This document shows, piece by piece, positions 58,120-64,000 of a stretch of DNA of 64,000 nucleotides (the first letter of the stretch is position 1; every line of letters begins with the position of its first letter). The notes under the pieces were generated by a model, which saw only the letters and a program-made list of their open reading frames with translations, had not been told where the DNA came from and did no database searches. Location: NCBI RefSeq assembly GCF_003589595.1, contig NW_020653945.1, positions 11,011,000-11,074,999 of the forward strand, written 5' to 3'. Position numbers and translations under genes: made by a program. Source of the stretch: Hyposmocoma kahamanoa (lineage: Eukaryota; Arthropoda; Insecta; Lepidoptera; Cosmopterigidae).

Positions 58120-58545
58120 TTAACCGACTTCAAAAAAAGGAGGAGGTTCTCAATTCGACTGTACTTTTTTTGTATGTATGTTACGCAATAACTCCGGTAT
58201 TTGTGAACCGATTTTCATGATTTTTTTTTCGTTGGAAAGAGGGTACCTCTATAGTGGTCCCATTTCATTTTGAAGAACATCATTCACCTCTAAGGGTTTA
58301 TATTAAGGAAGGGTAATTCATTTTTATAAATAGCGCCTAAATTTTACTTAAATAGCAATTATTTTAATGCTTGGTTTTGCTATTCTCCAATTCAAGGCGT
58401 TTTTATCTCTCAATATAGTTTGAGTAGTGAGAACCGATTTTTATTACGTCCTGTGTCAAGTCCTGTGTAGTGGCGAACTAAACATATTTCCACGTACTTT
58501 TGAGGTGGGCTTTTTTAGTACTCTGTACTGAGATTATTATTATTC
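58120..58545 (+). repeat. Dispersed repeat family B, plus copy
   Basis: Starts AACCGACTTCAAAAAAAGGA, includes ACTCCGGTATTTGTGAACCG, GGAAAGAGGGTACCTCTATA, TTTATAAATAGCGCCTAA and GTCCTGTGTAGTGGCGAACT, and ends at TAGTACTCTGTACTGAGATT. Full-length counterpart of 880-1325. Confidence 0.8.
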
Positions 58546-59939
58546 TGCTGTACTAAACAAAAATACTCGCATTTTTAACTTGAAGACGATAACCAAGTAT
58601 ATGTGCACACTTTTTCTTATAACCTGTACAGAAATTTGGTACAGGTGTAACAAAAATTTTAATTGTTATAACGTTTAAATTTCTGACTAAAGTTGTGCGA
58701 TTTCATTGATACTTCGCTCGTATGTATATCGTCTTCTTTAACACGAATGAACCGAATTTGGAAACATGTCAGAAAAAGTTCTTATAGGTACAGTTGAATT
58801 TAGAATATAATATTCTGATATATTGTTATGTAAATAATCTTCATTTAGAAACATTTTAAGTTACGTCCTATCTAAATAAGGGATCTCTTAACAGATATAA
58901 ACGTAAATAAGCATTAAATTAGTCAAATTTATGTTTTTTTTTATAAATTTATGTCGATATATTTCTCTTCTTAAACCTCGCATTGGTGGGTTGTATAATA
59001 AACCCAAAAACTGTACATCAAACGTGTACCTCTAAATGTGTTTTGTCCGTGCGCAATGAAATATTTACGCCGTTTGTACGGAATACAACATAAACTGTTT
59101 ACGCGAGTGTAAAGGTAGGTACGGGTTTAAGTTCTCATTTCAAAAGCGGTTAGCAGGTCATAAAGTTAAATGTGTGAAGGTTGCGGCTAGGAGACGTCAA
59201 CGCCATAGCCAAAGCTTTCTAAACGCTAGTAAAAGATCTGCTACAGAGGTTTGGACTAACATCCGAATTACAAATAAGCTTCCTTGAAGCTTGAGCTTTG
59301 CCCTCTTCATTTTAAGTGGTTGCATGACATTTTATTAATATTTACGTAAGAAGATAAGCGTCGCACAAACTACTTTTATTATAGAAAATAGACCGAAGTA
59401 GAAGTGTAAAACCGTTATCCTTTCCTAATTATTAATAAAATTATAAGACCTCTGACATATCACTTATTCGGATATTATGCTACCTAAATGACTAAACAAG
59501 CGTTATTAAGAACCACGATGGGTTAAGTCATTCTTAGTAGAAAATGTATGTCGCGCGTTGCATTTGAGGAGCCAACCGAGGATCGATTTCTGATGCTTTT
59601 AAAAATAGAGAAAATATTACATACTCTCGATTTCCCAAATATCGCACCTTTTAAAAATAAACTTCAAAAGACTTTTAACTTTATGTGTTATGACCAGGGA
59701 TCGGAATAGGTAGACTTTTTTACCTAAACTTCGAGGAACATAGACAGAAAATGGAGACTGCCTTTCGACAATATTTTTTAGTTCCTGGACCTTTTCGAGT
59801 TTCGGGAAATCCCTTAAGAACATTAAAAATTGATGTAATTGGAGACAGGCAGGTACACTATATTTATCTTAACTTTGCATAACGACTAAAAAGTGGTTGA
59901 AAAACCAAATACAAAGACACGACGCAAGCACATAGACAA
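58546..59939. other. Intergenic sequence, nothing recognised
   Basis: The minus-strand 68-residue frame at 59617-59823 has no support. Confidence 0.4.
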
Positions 59940-60150
59940 ATTCGTGAGGTCCGCTGGTTCGTTCCGTGGCTTAGTTGGTATATAGCGTCTGCCACGGTAA
60001 GCTAGAAGACGTCGGTTCGAATCCGGCCGGATCGAAGGAATTTTTTCTGAGTGTTCGATCTTTGTATTAATAATTATAACAAACTAGTGGAGTAATTTCA
60101 CAAAAAATAATTTAATATCAATTCAATAAAAATTTAAAACTTAATTTCTT
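59940..60150 (+). repeat. tRNA-derived SINE family F copy 1
   Basis: CGTTCCGTGGCTTAGTTGGT (A box), ACGTCGGTTCGAATCCGGCC (B box), then GAGTGTTCGATCTTTGT and a body ending near caattcaataaaaatttaaa. Aligned with 61557-61790 along its whole length. Confidence 0.8.
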
Positions 60151-60224
60151 ATCTTTGACTACTAGGAGCAAATCAATTCTGTGCTTTGTAACTGATAAAT
60201 TACACATCACGCAATCATATATGG

Positions 60225-60362
60225 TTTGACCTACCGCCTCTCAAGCAAAGGCCGTGGATTCGAATCCGGACCTTTGGCATAGGACCTAAACCTTCGCCTA
60301 AAAGGAGACCCGTGCCCAGTAGTGGGACATATAAATAGGTTGATGATGATGATGATGATGAT
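60225..60362 (+). repeat. SINE family E 3' half with (GAT)n tail
   Basis: GCCGTGGATTCGAATCCGGA (B box), CCTAAACCTTCGCCTAAAAG, GAGACCCGTGCCCAGTAGTG, GGACATATAAATAGGTTGAT, then a (GAT)n microsatellite. The common lepidopteran end sequence shared with 34186-34475. Confidence 0.8.
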
Positions 60363-61242
60363 AAAATTACACATTAACGCATCACGCATTTTATGCCACA
60401 TTTTATGAATGTTTGATAAAAAATTGTATACATATGTTGTATTTATTCATGTGGCTTGAGCAGAGTTGCCAAGGTAGCAAATACTTTTTATAGGACCCAC
60501 TTCACAATCCTCTCAAGATCCCTTATTACCACAAAACCTACGTAAACCATGGTAAGGTTTGAAAAAAAATATTTAAAAAAACTAACCAAAGAATCAATGA
60601 ATGAACGAAGGAACTAACGAATGAATTCTTCATATTCATATCTTAGTTGCGTAGACATCTTGTATCATTTAGCCATTTTTATATCTAGGCCACAGCTCTG
60701 CGACACAAATACGAGTATGTATCTTGCCGTCTTTGCTCCTCTCTCCACAGCAAACCCATATTTACCCTTTTACACATGACGTCTTACTTTTTAGTCTGAA
60801 AGAGAGCTACTTCGAATTTCTACTTCTGTTTCAAATCCTTCATAATCGTCACTGACCAAATTGTTGGATTAAGCCTTCTATTTTCACACACACAAAATGT
60901 GCCGTGACTTAAAAAACGGTACGAGACTGGGCAAAAGATATTCCATCACAAATTAAAGTACATTGTATCCTTAATAAGAGCATTATGGTATTACATTTCC
61001 ACTACAATGCAACACAAAAGCCTAAAAATAGGAACAAAAGCCTTATATAAAAGTCGTCGCAACAAGTCTAATATAAAAAGTAAAGAATTTTTCAGTAAAC
61101 GGAACTTAAAAATTAGAAATGTAGTGTTAGCGATAAATGGCTAAAAATGCCTTGCATTTTTCTTAAAAAGGCGATTTGTATAGAAAAAAAACGCGTGTTA
61201 AAGACATCAAAGATATAGGACAGGTAAGATGGGGAAACGACG
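60363..61242. other. Intergenic sequence, nothing recognised
   Basis: No element ends or exons. Confidence 0.4.
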
Positions 61243-61437
61243 ATGTTTTCAGATAAGATTGTAGTGTACGAAACGGTAGGGGAGACTCGCGATATATTGC
61301 CGTGTCACTCCGCTTTGATGATAAAGCTGTTTGTCACGATGGCAATTTACTCTATTTTACTCGGCTCTGTTTCGTTTCACTACAACAGTCTGAACAAAGG
61401 AGAGTACATAAAGCAATTGGAACATACCGACCAGTAG
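61243..61437 (+). CDS. Candidate small membrane protein or first exon
   Basis: 64 residues from ATG to TAG, not recognised. The frame reads MFSDKIVVYETVGETRDILP, then a hydrophobic segment (LMIKLFVTMAIYSILLGSVS, about 26-45) and a charged tail SLNKGEYIKQLEHTDQ. Codon choice (many C/G third positions) stands out from the AT-rich flank. TAG is immediately followed by GTATGT, a good donor, so this could also be the edge of a spliced gene whose frame ends here. Not supported by any neighbour; may be chance. Confidence 0.3.
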   Translation: MFSDKIVVYETVGETRDILPCHSALMIKLFVTMAIYSILLGSVSFHYNSLNKGEYIKQLEHTDQ

Positions 61438-61556
61438 GTATGTATGAATATCTACAACATCGTATGTGTTAATTAAATCCGCCTTTACTGATATCCATCT
61501 CACAGATGGCACTACGTCATAAAAACGTTAAAAAACAAACAAAGATCTGCAACAAG

Positions 61557-61790
61557 TATATAGAAAAATTCGTAAAGTCCGGTGGTTCGTTCCGTGGCTT
61601 AGTTGGCATAGCATCTATCACGGTTTGCAAGAAAACGTCGATTCGAATCCGGTCAGATCGATGGACTTTTTTCTAAGTGTTCGATCTTTGTTATTAATAA
61701 ATAATTATAACAAACTAGTCGAGCAATTTCACAAATAATAATTGAATATCATGGTAGTAAAACATGATGACATTCAATAAAAACTTGAAA
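61557..61790 (+). repeat. tRNA-derived SINE family F copy 2
   Basis: GTTCCGTGGCTTAGTTGGCA, ACGTCGATTCGAATCCGGTC, AGTGTTCGATCTTTGTTATT, then the same body as 59940-60150, 1.6 kb away in the same orientation. It has an extra aacatgatgacattcaataa near its end. Confidence 0.8.
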
Positions 61791-62963
61791 ATTATAATGA
61801 TATCTATCTTGTTAATAGAATTTTGTCAGTAGATTATAACAATAGGATAACTTTATACATTCAGAATATTTCTAGAGAAACCAAAGAAATAATGTACAAT
61901 ATGACGTACGAGGAACCAAATTTTTTAAACATAACAAAATATGTATATAATATTTTCCCTTGTTTATTATCATAAGTACGGTCACCGGCGAAAATATGGT
62001 CGGACCTTTTGTTACACAATGTTCAAGTAAATAATCTTCCTTAGTTACGCATCAGTTGATCAGAGAATTTCGAATACGTAGGGAATTGCCATAAAAACAC
62101 TTTCTTATTTCTGTGTATACACAATAAAACTAAAGAAAAGAAATTCGATAAAAAGATGAAAGAAGTCAAAATATCCAAAATTTGAATCAAATATGTAAGG
62201 AAAGCCGTGCAAATACTCGCAGGTGTTTCGAGAGCTTTTGTTTGCCAGTGACGCTGTCGCAGGAACTGTAATGTAATACGTCCCTCTAACACCCTCAATA
62301 TCGACATGTTTGTCTTAAGTTGCAAAAGGAGGGATAGGGAACGCGGAATGACGCCTATTTATGGCCCTGATCGTGGACGTTTTTAGGGTTCGTTCTTCAT
62401 GCCATATCAACCATATACGAGAAACGTTAGCTGATCGTTGAAACGTTATAATAAACCTGACATAAAACATAAAAATAACATATTAGAAATCCACTTCTAG
62501 GTATGAATTGCGAATAAAAATGTTTGATTGCACAAAGTGACCGAAAAAACTGCTGAAGTAAATAATCACAACACAAAATCAGTGCGCAACATTAGCTGAA
62601 CCCCTTATTTGTTTATGGACTCTATGGAATGGACTTTGCCGACTTTTTTATTTCATAGAGGAGGTTCGATATCTATTTGTTTTGAGATAGAAATGGTCAG
62701 TTAACGAGAAATGGGCGGTGAAGGATGGAGTAAAGTTTGGAGGTCATTATAAATTTAGGACATCCCTTGTCATAGTGAGGCACATTTTTTCTAAACGCAT
62801 ATGGGTGTGAGTCTAATTCCTGGACTGTAAAATCATTAAATTTTGAGTAGGAAAGGTCTTTAAATACATTGCGGTCAACTTTGAACCAGCAAAACTTCTA
62901 CGATACGATTAAGCAAACCCAGACCCAACTTTTATATTTTAGGAATTTTCGACTGTTAATTTA
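61791..62963. other. Intergenic sequence, nothing recognised
   Basis: AT-rich; the 94-residue minus frame at 62041-62325 is unsupported. Confidence 0.4.
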
Positions 62964-62996
62964 AAGAAAACAACTGAATTAATTTCAGTTGTTTTC
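62964..62996. repeat. Short perfect palindrome
   Basis: GAAAACAACTGAA, spacer of about five bases, TTCAGTTGTTTTC: 13-bp arms, an AT-rich hairpin. No flanking U-run or gene to suggest a function. Confidence 0.7.
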
Positions 62997-63119
62997 AAAA
63001 CAACAATATATGTTTCTATAACAATTACTGATAATTTATATTACAGGTGTAATCACAGTCAGATCTACTTTCATTGTTGACAATCTCATTCTGACCTAAA
63101 AGACATTTGATATCCTTAA

Positions 63120-63357
63120 AGTGTGAAACACACTGAAATCGGGTGCGGGACGGGCGCGGGTCGGCTCGGGACCGCAGCGGGTCTAATTCCCGTCCCGTAC
63201 GCCTGTCGTCGTGCGCCCGTCCCACGCGCCTGTCGTCGTGCGCCCGTCCCGCGCCCACGCTCGGTGTGTTGTCGTCCTTATAGTACACGGAATTAGACTC
63301 GCCGTGGTCCCAACCCGACACGCACCCGACCCGCACCCACTCTCTGTGTTTCACGAT
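63120..63357. repeat. GC-rich foldback MITE with TTAA flanks, 238 bp
   Basis: TTAA at 63116-63119 and 63358-63361 flanks inverted arms of about 75 bases: left GTGAAACACACTGA, CGGGTGCGGGACGGGCGCGG; right in reverse GTGAAACACAGAGA, GGGTGCGGGTCGGGTGCGTG, both continuing to GTCTAATTCC. The centre (63191-63256) has 2.4 tandem copies of a 27-base unit with CGCCTGTCGTCGTGCGCC. TTAA duplication is the mark of piggyBac-type elements. The 109-residue frame across it is an artefact. Confidence 0.85.
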
Positions 63358-63361
63358 TTAA

Positions 63362-64000
63362 TGTTGTGATAGAAATGTTTCGAAAACCATCTTTCTATAG
63401 CCATAGGTCGTATATACATACATGTTCACTTGTCTGGGATGAAGATTTATCTATGTCAAGATTGTATCAGATTAAGAAATTAATACAAAAGATAATAATG
63501 TCAAAAACAAATGAGGTTGGTATATTCTTGCGAAGCCAATTCATTTACTAAATATTTACAAGCAAGCTCGTAGGAGATAAAAGGCGTCCTATCGCACAAG
63601 CAGATTACATGTCAACATAAATATTAGGCAAGGCTACAATGACACCGCTCTGCTGTTTCAGTTCTGACAAAATGTTGGTTTACCGGAAAGGAGGAAAACC
63701 AGCCGACTTTGACCGATTTATTAGCACAACTAACATTATGTTTGGTCCATTCCACTCAGCAAAGTTCAGCGGGGTGGAGACCACCGCTTATTGCTACGTT
63801 TTTTGCTAGCCCCTCGGTAATAAGTACCGTACAGTTCATAACTTATCTGAATGGTTATGGCTCGCGGCTATTTACAGGACCTCAAACGAAACTTAGAATT
63901 CCGTCACGGTTCTTGAAATAAATATCTTGAATTACAGTAAATTATGTATGTACATCATAGCACGAAACAAATATATCTACAGGTACAGTCACTGTGTTAG
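63362..64000. other. Intergenic sequence, nothing recognised
   Basis: The short frames at 63366-63551 and 63709-63921 have no splice or similarity support. Confidence 0.4.

Noticed and set aside
63025..63354. 109-residue minus-strand frame rich in Arg/Asp (AHDDRR repeats)
   Set aside because: It is a read-through of the GC-rich foldback element and its 27-bp tandem repeat.
1..64000. CRISPR arrays, operons, riboswitches, bacterial-type systems
   Set aside because: No regularly spaced repeats and the gene structure is clearly animal; such features are not expected and not seen.

Overview
The window is a piece of an insect, almost certainly lepidopteran, nuclear genome. It is AT-rich and has short exons with GT-AG introns. 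It is crowded with tRNA-derived SINEs, foldback elements and LINE tails of the kind common in moths and butterflies. There is no operon structure.

The main host gene is on the + strand, from 2989 to 45795: the metabotropic GABA receptor subunit GABA-B-R1. I can place 12 exons with consistent splice sites and phases (2109 coding bases, 702 codons plus stop). They run from the middle of the extracellular Venus-flytrap domain through seven membrane segments to a C-terminal coiled coil and stop codon. The amino-terminal exons lie before the window. One internal exon of the ligand-binding domain, expected between 3123 and 14747, is not visible and may lie in the 400-base assembly gap at 4156-4555.

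The introns hold most of the mobile DNA. The 15.9-kb intron 14964-30856 contains a decayed Penelope-like element (PLE, minus strand, about 19163-27040). A young Ty3/Gypsy LTR retrotransposon (20214-26288, minus strand) has inserted into it. Its 210-bp LTRs read as identical, its target duplication is AACT, and gag and pol are both intact. A second PLE copy at 3838-4155 shows the empty site. Before gag the element also encodes an 82-residue protein with a myristoylation signal and one membrane segment, which I do not recognise. The same intron holds a mariner (29322-30650) with an intact DD34D triad but a 17-residue in-frame tandem insertion in its DNA-binding region, and a near-perfect 56-nt hairpin. 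All three coding elements in this intron are antisense to the receptor gene.

Downstream of the receptor (46000-64000) the sequence is mostly repeats. A previously unmarked minus-strand gene end is supported by two phase-matched exons (49243-49109 and 48297-48108) followed by an AATAAA; I do not recognise the product. A further small ORF at 61243-61437 has coding-like composition. Notable non-coding items are a GC-rich foldback element with TTAA flanks (63120-63357), several other TIR or foldback elements, and a repeat family of which two copies carry the zinc-finger tail of a LINE protein.
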